64,000 nt of DNA from Rutpela maculata (Eukaryota > Arthropoda > Insecta > Coleoptera > Cerambycidae), in the NCBI GenBank assembly GCA_936432065.2, contig OW386294.2, positions 46,328,842-46,392,841 of the forward strand, written 5' to 3'. The translations under genes were made by a program, and so were the position numbers. Shown piece after piece: positions 25,488-37,600 of the stretch (its first letter is position 1; each line of letters starts with the position of its first letter). The notes under the pieces are model-generated. The model was not told the DNA's origin and did no database searches. It was given only the letters and a program-made list of their open reading frames with translations.

Positions 25488-27143
25488 ATGATTCGTATTG
25501 AATGTTTAACTCGATTCAAAAATGTGCTTTTACTATGCGATAACATGGTAAAACATGCTTTAACGTCGTCGAATCAAAAAATGTTGTTAACAGAAGTTCC
25601 TAGTCATGAATTTTCTAGGCGAAAAGGTCTCTTGGGAAAATCTCGTAAAACCCACCGTTACCGAAAAAACTCACTTCAAAATGCATTTTTGCTATTTGAT
25701 CATTTGAAGTAAACGTTCATTCTACTTTGTTGATTCGAATACATTGTTCTATAGAAGCTTGTATATGATTCGTACTGAATGTTTAAATCGATTCAGAAAT
25801 GTGCTGTTACGATTCGATGACATGGTAAAACATGCTTTAACGTCGTCGAATCAAAAAATGTTGTTAACAAAAGTTCCTAGTCATGAATTTTCTAGGCGAA
25901 AAGGTCTCTTGGGAAAATCTCGTAAAACCCACCGTTATCGAAAAAACTCACTTCAAAATGCATTTTTGCTATTTGATCATTTGAAGTAAACGTACACACT
26001 ATACTTTGTTGAGTCGAATACAACGTTCTATGTATGCTTGTAAATGATTCGTATTGAATGTTTAACTCGATTCAAAATTGTGCATTTACTATCCGATGAC
26101 ATGATAAAACATGCTTTAACGTCGTCGAATCAAAAAAGGTTGTTAACAGAAGTTCCTGGTCATGAATTTTCTAGGCGAAAAGGTCTCTTGGGAAAATCTC
26201 GTAAAACCCACCGTTATGGAAAAAACTCACTTCAAAATGCATTTTTGCTATTTGATCATTTGAAGTAAACGTTGATTCTACTTTGTTGATTCGAATACAT
26301 TGTTCTATAGAAGCTTGTATATGATTCGTACCGAATGTTTAAATCGATTCAGAAATGTGCTGTTACGATCCGATGACATGGTAAAACATGCTTTAACGTC
26401 GTCGAATCAAAAAATGTTGTTAACAAAAGTTCCTAGTCATGACTTTTCTAGGCGAAAAGGTCTCTTGGGAAAATCTCGTAAAACCCACCGTTACCGAAAA
26501 AACTCACTTCAAAATGCATTTTTGCTATTTGATCATTTGAAGTAAACGTTGATTCTACTTTGTTGATTCGAATACATTGTTCTATAGAAGCTTGTATATG
26601 ATTCGTACTGAATGTTTAAATCGATTCAGAAATGTGCTGTTACGATCCGATGACATGGTAACACATGCTTTAACGTCGTCGAATCAAAAAATGTTGTTAA
26701 CAGAAGTTCCTAGTCATGAATTTTCTAGGCGAAAAGGTCTCTTGGGAAAATCTCGTAAAACCCACCGTTACCGAAAAAACTCACTTCAAAATGCATTTTT
26801 GCTATTTGATCATTTGAAGTAAACGTACACTATACTTTGTTGAGTCGAATACAACGTTCTATGTATGCTTGTAAATGATTCGTATTGAATGTTTAACTCG
26901 ATTCAAAAATGTGCTTTTACTATGCGATAACATGGTAAAACATGCTTTAACGTCGTCGAATCAAAAAATGTTGTTAACAAAAGTTCCTAGTCATGACTTT
27001 TCTAGGCGAAAAGGCGTCTTGGGAAAATCTCGTAAAACCCACCGTTATCGAAAAAACTCACTTCAAAATGCATTTTTGCTATTTGATCATTTGAAGTAAA
27101 CGTACACTATACTTTGTTGAGTCGAATACAACGTTCTATGTAT
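25488..27143 (+). repeat. Irregular, more diverged end of the + array
   Basis: Six monomers plus a partial linker, with several changes not seen elsewhere in the + array. 25488 is a hybrid (Cys-Asp-Asn-Met first half, Thr-Glu-Val / TACCG second half). 25765 has GATTCGAT (Ser to Phe). The linker before 26044 has an extra AC. 26044 has CCTGGTC (Ser to Gly). 26598 has GGTAACAC (Lys to Thr). The Ser-Gly-Arg-Lys monomer that normally follows the Met-to-Arg monomer is missing. Private mutations near an array edge are expected where homogenisation is weaker. Confidence 0.85.
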
Positions 27144-27343
27144 NNNNNNNNNNNNNNNNNNNNNNNNNNNNNNNNNNNNNNNNNNNNNNNNNNNNNNNNN
27201 NNNNNNNNNNNNNNNNNNNNNNNNNNNNNNNNNNNNNNNNNNNNNNNNNNNNNNNNNNNNNNNNNNNNNNNNNNNNNNNNNNNNNNNNNNNNNNNNNNNN
27301 NNNNNNNNNNNNNNNNNNNNNNNNNNNNNNNNNNNNNNNNNNN
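27144..27343. other. Assembly gap of exactly 200 Ns
   Basis: Bases 27144-27343 are all N. A round 200 is a conventional placeholder used in scaffolding rather than a measured length. The left contig stops inside a class A linker and the right contig starts inside the 89-bp satellite. Open frames that appear to cross this interval are artefacts. Both the distance and the relative orientation of the two sides are therefore unproven. Confidence 0.99.
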
Positions 27344-28966
27344 CCTCACATAAATTTTAAAACCACATAAATTTTCGTTCGGTTTCATCAAACCCATCCT
27401 AATTTCTTCAAACCCATGCTAATTTGCTCAAACCTCAGATAAATTTTCAAACCTCATAAATTTTCGTTCGGTTTCATCAAACCCATCCTAATTTCGTCAA
27501 ACCCATGCTAAATATGTCAAACCTCACATAAATTTTCAAACCACATAAATTTTCGTTCGGTTTCATCAAACCCATCCTAATTTCTTCAAACCCATGCTAA
27601 ATTGCTCAAACCTCAGATAAATTTTCAAACCTCACATAAATTTTCGTTCGGTTTCATCAAACCCATTCTAATTTCTTCAAACCCATGTTAAATTGCTCAA
27701 ACCTCACATAAATTTTCGTTCGGATTCATCAAACCCATCCTAATTTCGTCAAACCCATGCTAAATATGTCAAACCTCACATAAATTTTCAAACCACATAA
27801 ATTTTCGTTCGGTTTCATCAAACCCATCCTAATTTCTTCAAACCCATGCTAAATTGCTCAAACCTCAGATAAATTTTCAAACCACATAAATTTTCGTTCG
27901 GTTTCATCAAACCCATCCTAATTTCGTCAAACCCATGCTAAATATGTCAAACCTCACATAAATTTTCAAACCACATAAATTTTCGTTCGGTTTCATCAAA
28001 CCCATCCTAATTTCTTCAAACCCATGCTAAATTGCTCAAACCTCACATAAATTTTCAAACCACATAAATTTTCGTTCGGTTTCATCAAACCCATCCTAAT
28101 TTCTTCAAACCCATGCTAAATTGCTCAAACCTCAGATAAATTTTCAAACCACATAAATTTTCGTTCGGTTTCATCAAACCCATCCTAATTTCGTCAAACC
28201 CATGCTAAATATGTCAAACCTCACATAAATTTTCAAACCACAAATTTTCGTTCGGTTTCATCAAACCCATTCTAATTTCTTCAAACCCATGCTAATTTGC
28301 TCAAACCTCAGATAAATTTTCAAACCTCATAAATTTTCGTTCGGTTTCATCAAACCCATCCTAATTTCGTCAAACCCATGCTAAATATGTCAAACCTCAC
28401 ATAAATTTTCAAACCACATAAATTTTCGTTCGGTTTCATCAAACCCATCCTAATTTCGTCAAACCCATGCTAATTTTGTCAAACCTCACATAAATTTTCA
28501 AACCTCACATAAATTTTCGTTCGGTTTCATCAAACCCATCCTAATTTCTTCAAACCCATGCTAAATTGCTCAAACCTCACATAAATTTTCGTTCGGATTC
28601 ATCAAACCCATCCTAATTTCGTCAAACCCATGCTAAATATGTCAAACCTCACATAAATTTTCAAACCACATAAATTTTCGTTCGGTTTCATCAAACCCAT
28701 CCTAATTTCTTCAAACCCATGCTAATTTGCTCAAACCTCAGATAAATTTTCAAACCTCATAAATTTTCGTTCGGATTCATCAAACCCATCCTAATTTCGT
28801 CAAACCCATGCTAATTTTGTCAAACCTCACATAAATTTTCAAACCTCACATAAATTTTCGTTCGGTTTCATCAAACCCATCCTAATTTCTTCAAACCCAT
28901 GCTAAATTGCTCAAACCTCACATAAATTTTCGTTCGGATTCATCAAACCCATCCTAATTTCGTCAA
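27344..28966. repeat. Second satellite, ~89-bp unit with four CAAACC sub-repeats
   Basis: Nineteen CGTTCGG boxes occur at 27376, 27465, 27554, 27645, 27717, 27806, 27895, 27984, 28073, 28162, 28249, 28338, 28427, 28518, 28590, 28679, 28768, 28859 and 28931. Spacings are 89 bp in eleven cases, 91 in three, 87 in one and 72 in three. Each 89-bp unit contains four CAAACC boxes spaced 20, 20, 19 and 30 bp, so the unit itself grew from a ~20-bp repeat. The 72-bp units lack one sub-repeat. The sequence is AT-rich, has no open frame of note, and shows no clear similarity to the 277-bp monomer. Strand is arbitrary. Confidence 0.97.
28249..28930. repeat. 341-bp higher-order unit in the 89-bp satellite, two tandem copies
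   Basis: Spacings of the CGTTCGG box run 89, 89, 91, 72 twice in succession, from 28249 to 28590 and from 28590 to 28931, each totalling 341 bp. The same series occurs once more at 27376-27717. The box after each 72-bp unit is followed by ATTCAT instead of TTTCAT. The intervening 27717-28249 stretch is mainly plain 89-bp units. Confidence 0.85.
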
Positions 28967-29107
28967 TGATTCGACGACGTTAAAGCATGTTTTACCATGT
29001 CATCGGATCGTAACAGCACATTTCTGAATCGATTTAAACATTCAGTACGAATCATATACAAGCTTCTATAGAACAATGTATTCGAATCAACAAAGTAGAA
29101 TCAACGT
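28967..29107 (-). repeat. Truncated 277-bp monomer at the satellite junction
   Basis: Read on the - strand, the monomer has its linker and ATG (29055) and runs through the ACGTCGTCGAATC block, then stops at 28967 and becomes 89-bp satellite. About half the monomer is missing. The join is continuous sequence with no Ns. Confidence 0.93.
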
Positions 29108-31600
29108 TTACTTCAAATGATCAAATAGCAAAAATGCATTTTGAAGTGAGCTTTTTCGATAACGGTGGGTTTTACGAGATTTTCCCAAGAGACCTTTTCG
29201 CCTAGAAAAGTCATGACTAGGAACTTTTGTTAACAACATTTTTTGATTCGACGACGTTAAAGCATGTTTTACCATGTCATCGGATCGTAACAGCACATTT
29301 CTGAATCGATTTAAACATTCGGTACGAATCATATACAAGCTTCTATAGAACAATGTATTCGAATCAACAAATTAGAATCAACGTTTACTTCAAATGATCA
29401 AATAGCAAAAATGCATTTTGAAGTGAGTTTTTTCGATAACGGTGGGTTTTACGAGATTTTCCCAAGACACCTTTTCGCCCAGAAAAGTCATGACTAGGAA
29501 CTTTTGTTAACAACATTTTTTGATTCGACGACGTTAAAGCATGTTTTACCATGTCTTCGCATAGTAAAAGCACATTTTTGAATCGAGTTAAACTTTCAAT
29601 ACGAATCATTTACAAGCATACATAGAACGTTGTATTCGACTCAACAAAGTATAGTGTACGTTTACTTCAAATGATCAAATAGCAAAAATGCATTTTGAAG
29701 TGAGTTTTTTCCATAACGGTGGGTTTTACGAGATTTTCCCAAGAGACCTTTTCGCCTAGAAAAGTCATGACTAGGAACTTTTGTTAACAACATTTTTTGA
29801 TTCGACGACGTTAAAGCATGTTTTACCATGTCATCGGATCGTAACAGCACATTTCTGAATCGATTTAAACATTCAGTACGAATCATATACAAGCTTCTAT
29901 AGAACAATGTATTCGACTCAACAAAGTAGAGTGAACGTTTACTTCAAATAATCAAATATCAGAAATGCATTTTGAAGTGAGTTTTTTCGGTAACGGTGGG
30001 TTTTACGAGATTTTCCCAAGAGACCTTTTCGCCTAGAAAATTCATGACTAGGAACTTCTGTTAACAACATTTTTTGATTCGACGACGTTAAAGCATGTTT
30101 TATCATGTCATCGGATAGTAAATGCACAATTTTGAATCGAGTTAAACATTCAATACGAATCATTTACAAGCATACATAGAACGTTGTATTCGACTCAACA
30201 AAGTATAGTGTACGTTTACTTCAAATGATCAAATAGCAAAAATGCATTTTGAAGTGAGTTTTTTCGATAACGGTGGGTTTTACGAGATTTTCCCAAGAGA
30301 CCTTTTCGCCTAGAAAATTCATGACTAGGAACTTTTGTTAACAACATTTTTTGATTCGACGACGTTAAAGCATGTTTTACCATGTCATCGGATCGTAACA
30401 GCACATTTCTGAATCGATTTAAACATTCAGTACGAATCATATACAAGCTTCTATAGAACAATGTATTCGACTCAACAAAGTAGAGTGAACGTTTACTTCA
30501 AATAATCAAATATCAGAAATGCATTTTGAAGTGAGTTTTTTCGGTAACGGTGGGTTTTACGAGATTTTCCCAAGAGACCTTTTCGCCTAGAAAATTCATG
30601 ACTAGGAACTTCCGTTAACAACATTTTTTGATTCGACGACGTTAAAGCATGTTTTATCATGTCATCGGATAGTAAATGCACAATTTTGAATCGAGTTAAA
30701 CATTCAATACGAATCATTTACAAGCATACATAGAACGTTGTATTCGACTCAACAAAGTATAGTGTACGTTTACTTCAAATGATCAAATAGCAAAAATGCA
30801 TTTTGAAGTGAGTTTTTTCGATAACGGTGGGTTTTACGAGATTTTCCCAAGAGACCTTTTCGCCTAGAAAATTCATGACTAGGAACTTTTGTTAACAACA
30901 TTTTTTGATTCGACGACGTTAAAGCATGTTTTACCATGTCATCGGATCGTAACAGCACATTTCTGAATCGATTTAAACATTCGGTACGAATCATATACAA
31001 GCTTCTATAGAACAATGTATTCGAATCAACAAATTAGAATCAACGTTTACTTCAAATGATCAAATAGCAAAAATGCATTTTGAAGTGAGTTTTTTCGATA
31101 ACGGTGGGTTTTACGAGATTTTCCCAAGACACCTTTTCGCCCAGAAAAGTCATGACTAGGAACTTTTGTTAACAACATTTTTTGATTCGACGACGTTAAA
31201 GCATGTTTTACCATGTTATCGCATAGTAAAAGCACATTTTTGAATCGAGTTAAACATTCAATACGAATCATTTACAAGCATACATAGAACGTTGTATTCG
31301 ACTCAACAAAGTATAGTGTACGTTTACTTCAAATGATCAAATAGCAAAAATGCATTTTGAAGTGAGTTTTTTCCATAACGGTGGGTTTTACGAGATTTTC
31401 CCAAGAGACCTTTTCGCCTAGAAAATTCATGACTAGGAACTTCTGTTAACAACATTTTTTGATTCGACGACGTTAAAGCATGTTTTATCATGTCATCGGA
31501 TAGTAAATGCACAATTTTGAATTGAGTTAAACATTCAATACGAATCATTTACAAGCATACATAGAACGTTGTATTCGACTCAACAAAGTATAGTGTACGT
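29108..31600 (-). repeat. Nine monomers between the junction and the 11-mer blocks
   Basis: Alternating B and A monomers. The two at 29939 and 30493 are nearly the same class A type (Leu-Ile-Phe-Asp-Tyr end), separated by a class B monomer, so an A-B dimer of 554 bp appears duplicated here. The monomer at 29108 has a private AGCTTTTTCG (Asn to Ser near the end). The frame is intact in all nine. Confidence 0.8.
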
Positions 31601-34600
31601 TTACTTCAAATGATCAAATAGCAAAAATGCATTTTGAAGAGAGTTTTTTCCATAACGGTGGGTTTTACGAGATTTTCCCAAGAGAACTTTTCGCCTAGAA
31701 AAGTCATGACTAGGAACTTTTGTTAACAACATTTTTTGATTCGACGACGTTAAAGCATGTTTTACCATGTCATCGGATCGTAACAGCACATTTCTGAATC
31801 GATTTAAACATTCAGTACGAATCATATACAAGCTTCTATAGAACAATGTATTCGACTCAACAAAGTAGAGTGAACGTTTACTTCAAATAATCAAATATCA
31901 GAAATGCATTTTGAAGTGAGTTTTTTCGGTAACGGTGGGTTTTACGAGATTTTCCCAAGAGACCTTTTCGCCTAGAAAATTCATGACTAGGAACTTCTGT
32001 TAACAACATTTTTTGGTCGACGACGTTAAAGCATGTTTTATCATGTCATCGGATAGTAAATGCACAATTTTGAATCGAGTTAAACATTCAATACGAATCA
32101 TTTACAAGCATACATAGAACGTTGTATTCGACTCAACAAAGTATAGTGTACGTTTACTTCAAATGATCAAATAGCAAAAATGCATTTTGAAGTGAGTTTT
32201 TTCGATAACGGTGGGTTTTACGAGATTTTCCCAAGAGACCTTTTCGCCTAGAAAATTCATGACTAGGAACTTTTGTTAACAACATTTTTTGATTCGACGA
32301 CGTTAAAGCATGTTTTACCATGTCATCGGATCGTAACAGCACATTTCTGTATCGATTTAAACATTCAGTACGAATCATATACAAGCTTCTATAGAACAAT
32401 GTATTCGACTCAACAAAGTAGAGTGAACGTTTACTTCAAATAATCAAATATCAGAAATGCATTTTGAAGTGAGTTTTTTCGGTAACGGTGGGTTTTACGA
32501 GATTTTCCCAAGAGACCTTTTCGCCTAGAAAAGTCATGACTAGGAACTTCTGTTAACAACATTTTTTGATTCGACGACGTTAAAGCATGTTTTATCATGT
32601 CATCGGATAGTAAATGCACAATTTTGAATCGAGTTAAACATTCAATACGAATCATTTACAAGCATACATAGAACGTTGTATTCGACTCAACAAAGTATAG
32701 TGTACGTTTACTTCAAATGATCAAATAGCAAAAATGCATTTTGAAGTGAGTTTTTTCGATAACGGTGGGTTTTACGAGATTTTCCCAAGAGACCTTTTCG
32801 CCTAGAAAATTCATGACTAGGAACTTTTGTTAACAACATTTTTTGATTCGACGACGTTAAAGCATGTTTTACCATGTCATCGGATCGTAACAGCACATTT
32901 CTGAATCGATTTAAACATTCGGTACGAATCATATACAAGCTTCTATAGAACAATGTATTCGAATCAACAAATTAGAATCAACGTTTACTTCAAATGATCA
33001 AATAGCAAAAATGCATTTTGAAGTGAGTTTTTTCGATAACGGTGGGTTTTACGAGATTTTCCCAAGACACCTTTTCGCCCAGAAAAGTCATGACTAGGAA
33101 CTTTTGTTAACAACATTTTTTGATTCGACGACGTTAAAGCATGTTTTACCATGTCTTCGCATAGTAAAAGCACATTTTTGAATCGAGTTAAACTTTCAAT
33201 ACGAATCATTTACAAGCATACATAGAACGTTGTATTCGACTCAACAAAGTATAGTGTACGTTTACTTCAAATGATCAAATAGCAAAAATGCATTTTGAAG
33301 TGAGTTTTTTCCATAACGGTGGGTTTTACGAGATTTTCCCAAGAGACCTTTTCGCCTAGAAAATTCATGACTAGGAACTTCTGTTAACAACCTTTTTTGA
33401 TTCGACGACGTTAAAGCATGTTTTATCATGTCATCGGATAGTAAATGCACAATTTTGAATCGAGTTAAACATTCAATACGAATCATTTACAAGCATACAT
33501 AGAACGTTGTATTCGACTCAACAAAGTATAGTGTACGTTTACTTCAAATGATCAAATTGCAAAAATGCATTTTGAAGTGAGTTTTTTCCATAACGGTGGG
33601 TTTTACGAGATTTTCCCAAGAGACCTTTTCGCCTAGAAAAGTAATGACTAGGAACTTTTGTTAACAACATTTTTTGATTCGACGACGTTAAAGCATGTTT
33701 TACCATGTCATCGGATCGTAACAGCACATTTCTAAATCGATTTAAACATTCAGTACGAATCATATACAAGCTTCTATAGAACAATGTATTCGAATCAACA
33801 AAGTAGAATCAACGTTTACTTCAAATGATCAAATAGCAAAAATGCATTTTGAAGTGAGTTTTTTCGGTAACGGTGGGTTTTACGAGATTTTCCCAAGAGA
33901 CCTTTTCGCCTAGAAAATTCATGACTAGGAACTTCTGTTAACAACATTTTTGATTCGACGACGTTAAGGCATGTTTTATCATGTCATCGGATAGTAAATG
34001 CACATTTTTGAATCGAGTTAAACATTCAATACGAATCATTTACAAGCATACATAGAACGTTGTATTCGACTCAACAAAGTATAGTGTACGTTTACTTCAA
34101 ATGATCAAATAGCAAAAATGCATTTTGAAGTGAGTTTTTTCTATAACGGTGGGTTTTACGAGATTTTCCCAAGAGACCTTTTCGCCTAGAAAAGTCATGA
34201 CTAGGAACTTTTGTTAACAACATTTTTTGATTCGACGACGTTAAAGCATGTTTTACCATATCATCGGATCGTAACAGCACATTTCTAAATCGATTTAAAC
34301 ATTCAGTACGAATCATATACAAGCTTCTATAGAACAATGTATTCGAATCAACAAAGTAGAATGAACGTTTAATTCAAATGATCAAATAGCAAAAATGCAT
34401 TTTGAAGTGAGTTTTTTCGATAACGGTGGGTTTTACGAGATTTTCCCAAGACACCTTTTCGCCCAGAAAAGTCATGACTAGGAACTTTTGTTAACAACAT
34501 TTTTTGATTCGACGACGTTAAAGCATGTTTTATCATGTCATCGGATAGTAAATGCACAATTTTGAATCGAGTTAAACATTCAATACGAATCATTTACAAG

Positions 34601-34645
34601 CATGCATAGAACGTTGTATTCGACTCAACAAAGTATAGTGTACGT
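31601..34645 (-). repeat. 11-mer HOR block A1 (3,045 bp)
   Basis: Eleven monomers, two with 1-bp deletions. Diagnostic changes in order: GAAGAGAG with Lys-Val-Leu-Leu (31601); a frameshift at TTTTGGTCGACG (about 32016); Asn-Arg-Tyr-Arg (32154); Thr-Glu-Val with Asp-Phe (32431); Glu-Ser-Leu / Ser-Gly-Arg-Lys (32985); Met-to-Arg (33262); AGTAATGACT giving Tyr-Phe, with Leu-Gln-Phe (33539); a T6-to-T5 deletion near 33951; CCATATCATC (34092); Ser-Gly-Arg-Lys joined to a His-Leu-Leu-Ser first half, ending in Asn (34369). Confidence 0.9.
33815..34091 (-). repeat. Frameshifted class A monomer with the T6-to-T5 deletion (type example)
   Basis: AACATTTTTGATTCG has five Ts where most monomers have six, removing one base and breaking the - strand frame. 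The same deletion is present in the monomers at about 36860, 39907, 43228, 49321 and 58194. All six also carry the CTTCTGTTAAC marker, so they form one lineage and the change is unlikely to be a random sequencing error. Confidence 0.85.
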
Positions 34646-37600
34646 TTACTTCAAATGATCAAATAGCAAAAATGCATTTTGAAGAGAGTTTTTTCCATAA
34701 CGGTGGGTTTTACGAGATTTTCCCAAGAGAACTTTTCGCCTAGAAAAGTCATGACTAGGAACTTTTGTTAACAACATTTTTTGATTCGACGACGTTAAAG
34801 CATGTTTTACCATGTCATCGGATCGTAACAGCACATTTCTGAATCGATTTAAACATTCAGTACGAATCATATACAAGCTTCTATAGAACAATGTATTCGA
34901 CTCAACAAAGTAGAGTGAACGTTTACTTCAAATAATCAAATATCAGAAATGCATTTTGAAGTGAGTTTTTTCGGTAACGGTGGGTTTTACGAGATTTTCC
35001 CAAGAGACCTTTTCGCCTAGAAAATTCATGACTAGGAACTTCTGTTAACAACATTTTTTGGTCGACGACGTTAAAGCATGTTTTATCATGTCATCGGATA
35101 GTAAATGCACAATTTTGAATCGAGTTAAACATTCAATACGAATCATTTACAAGCATACATAGAACGTTGTATTCGACTCAACAAAGTATAGTGTACGTTT
35201 ACTTCAAATGATCAAATAGCAAAAATGCATTTTGAAGTGAGTTTTTTCGATAACGGTGGGTTTTACGAGATTTTCCCAAGAGACCTTTTCGCCTAGAAAA
35301 TTCATGACTAGGAACTTTTGTTAACAACATTTTTTGATTCGACGACGTTAAAGCATGTTTTACCATGTCATCGGATCGTAACAGCACATTTCTGTATCGA
35401 TTTAAACATTCAGTACGAATCATATACAAGCTTCTATAGAACAATGTATTCGACTCAACAAAGTAGAGTGAACGTTTACTTCAAATAATCAAATATCAGA
35501 AATGCATTTTGAAGTGAGTTTTTTCGGTAACGGTGGGTTTTACGAGATTTTCCCAAGAGACCTTTTCGCCTAGAAAAGTCATGACTAGGAACTTCTGTTA
35601 ACAACATTTTTTGATTCGACGACGTTAAAGCATGTTTTATCATGTCATCGGATAGTAAATGCACAATTTTGAATCGAGTTAAACATTCAATACGAATCAT
35701 TTACAAGCATACATAGAACGTTGTATTCGACTCAACAAAGTATAGTGTACGTTTACTTCAAATGATCAAATAGCAAAAATGCATTTTGAAGTGAGTTTTT
35801 TCGATAACGGTGGGTTTTACGAGATTTTCCCAAGAGACCTTTTCGCCTAGAAAATTCATGACTAGGAACTTTTGTTAACAACATTTTTTGATTCGACGAC
35901 GTTAAAGCATGTTTTACCATGTCATCGGATCGTAACAGCACATTTCTGAATCGATTTAAACATTCGGTACGAATCATATACAAGCTTCTATAGAACAATG
36001 TATTCGAATCAACAAATTAGAATCAACGTTTACTTCAAATGATCAAATAGCAAAAATGCATTTTGAAGTGAGTTTTTTCGATAACGGTGGGTTTTACGAG
36101 ATTTTCCCAAGACACCTTTTCGCCCAGAAAAGTCATGACTAGGAACTTTTGTTAACAACATTTTTTGATTCGACGACGTTAAAGCATGTTTTACCATGTC
36201 TTCGCATAGTAAAAGCACATTTTTGAATCGAGTTAAACTTTCAATACGAATCATTTACAAGCATACATAGAACGTTGTATTCGACTCAACAAAGTATAGT
36301 GTACGTTTACTTCAAATGATCAAATAGCAAAAATGCATTTTGAAGTGAGTTTTTTCCATAACGGTGGGTTTTACGAGATTTTCCCAAGAGACCTTTTCGC
36401 CTAGAAAATTCATGACTAGGAACTTCTGTTAACAACCTTTTTTGATTCGACGACGTTAAAGCATGTTTTATCATGTCATCGGATAGTAAATGCACAATTT
36501 TGAATCGAGTTAAACATTCAATACGAATCATTTACAAGCATACATAGAACGTTGTATTCGACTCAACAAAGTATAGTGTACGTTTACTTCAAATGATCAA
36601 ATTGCAAAAATGCATTTTGAAGTGAGTTTTTTCCATAACGGTGGGTTTTACGAGATTTTCCCAAGAGACCTTTTCGCCTAGAAAAGTAATGACTAGGAAC
36701 TTTTGTTAACAACATTTTTTGATTCGACGACGTTAAAGCATGTTTTACCATGTCATCGGATCGTAACAGCACATTTCTAAATCGATTTAAACATTCAGTA
36801 CGAATCATATACAAGCTTCTATAGAACAATGTATTCGAATCAACAAAGTAGAATCAACGTTTACTTCAAATGATCAAATAGCAAAAATGCATTTTGAAGT
36901 GAGTTTTTTCGGTAACGGTGGGTTTTACGAGATTTTCCCAAGAGACCTTTTCGCCTAGAAAATTCATGACTAGGAACTTCTGTTAACAACATTTTTGATT
37001 CGACGACGTTAAGGCATGTTTTATCATGTCATCGGATAGTAAATGCACATTTTTGAATCGAGTTAAACATTCAATACGAATCATTTACAAGCATACATAG
37101 AACGTTGTATTCGACTCAACAAAGTATAGTGTACGTTTACTTCAAATGATCAAATAGCAAAAATGCATTTTGAAGTGAGTTTTTTCTATAACGGTGGGTT
37201 TTACGAGATTTTCCCAAGAGACCTTTTCGCCTAGAAAAGTCATGACTAGGAACTTTTGTTAACAACATTTTTTGATTCGACGACGTTAAAGCATGTTTTA
37301 CCATATCATCGGATCGTAACAGCACATTTCTAAATCGATTTAAACATTCAGTACGAATCATATACAAGCTTCTATAGAACAATGTATTCGAATCAACAAA
37401 GTAGAATGAACGTTTAATTCAAATGATCAAATAGCAAAAATGCATTTTGAAGTGAGTTTTTTCGATAACGGTGGGTTTTACGAGATTTTCCCAAGACACC
37501 TTTTCGCCCAGAAAAGTCATGACTAGGAACTTTTGTTAACAACATTTTTTGATTCGACGACGTTAAAGCATGTTTTATCATGTCATCGGATAGTAAATGC

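Larger units (their letters stand above)
1..27143 (+). repeat. 277-bp satellite array, + orientation, HOR-organised
   Basis: Head-to-tail 277-bp monomers fill this stretch. The ATG at 4 recurs every 277 bp (281, 558, 835, 1112 and so on) to 26875, giving 98 monomers, and the array ends in a partial linker at the gap. The only spacing change is 279 bp before 26044, caused by an extra AC in the linker near 25990. Each monomer is a ~222-bp body closing in TTGAAGTAA plus a ~55-bp linker. Two linker classes, A and B, alternate irregularly. In the 17-mer unit there are 7 A and 10 B monomers. Constant features include TTGTTAACAA (shortened in some), the palindrome AAAATGCATTTT and the ACGTCGTCGAATC block. 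No gene, transposon or RNA gene interrupts the array. Long, homogeneous, HOR-forming arrays of this type are typical of centromeres, but that role is inferred. Confidence 0.98.

Noticed and set aside
4..27099. A tandem gene family of about 98 small basic proteins
   Set aside because: No recognisable domain, mostly amino-acid-changing variation, no spacer room for separate promoters, and frequent frame loss on the - side. Fits a satellite better.
27107..27397. Open frames crossing the N block on both strands
   Set aside because: They consist mostly of undetermined bases and are only open because Ns are not read as stops.
27344..28966. CENP-B box in the 89-bp satellite (TTTCGTTCGG)
   Set aside because: Only the first seven bases resemble the box; the required CGGG at the far end and the central A are missing.
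27344..28966. Degenerate telomere repeat (AAACCC...CCTAA)
   Set aside because: The motif occurs once per 89-bp unit inside a different 20-bp sub-repeat and never in a tandem run of 5-7 bp, so the likeness is probably chance.
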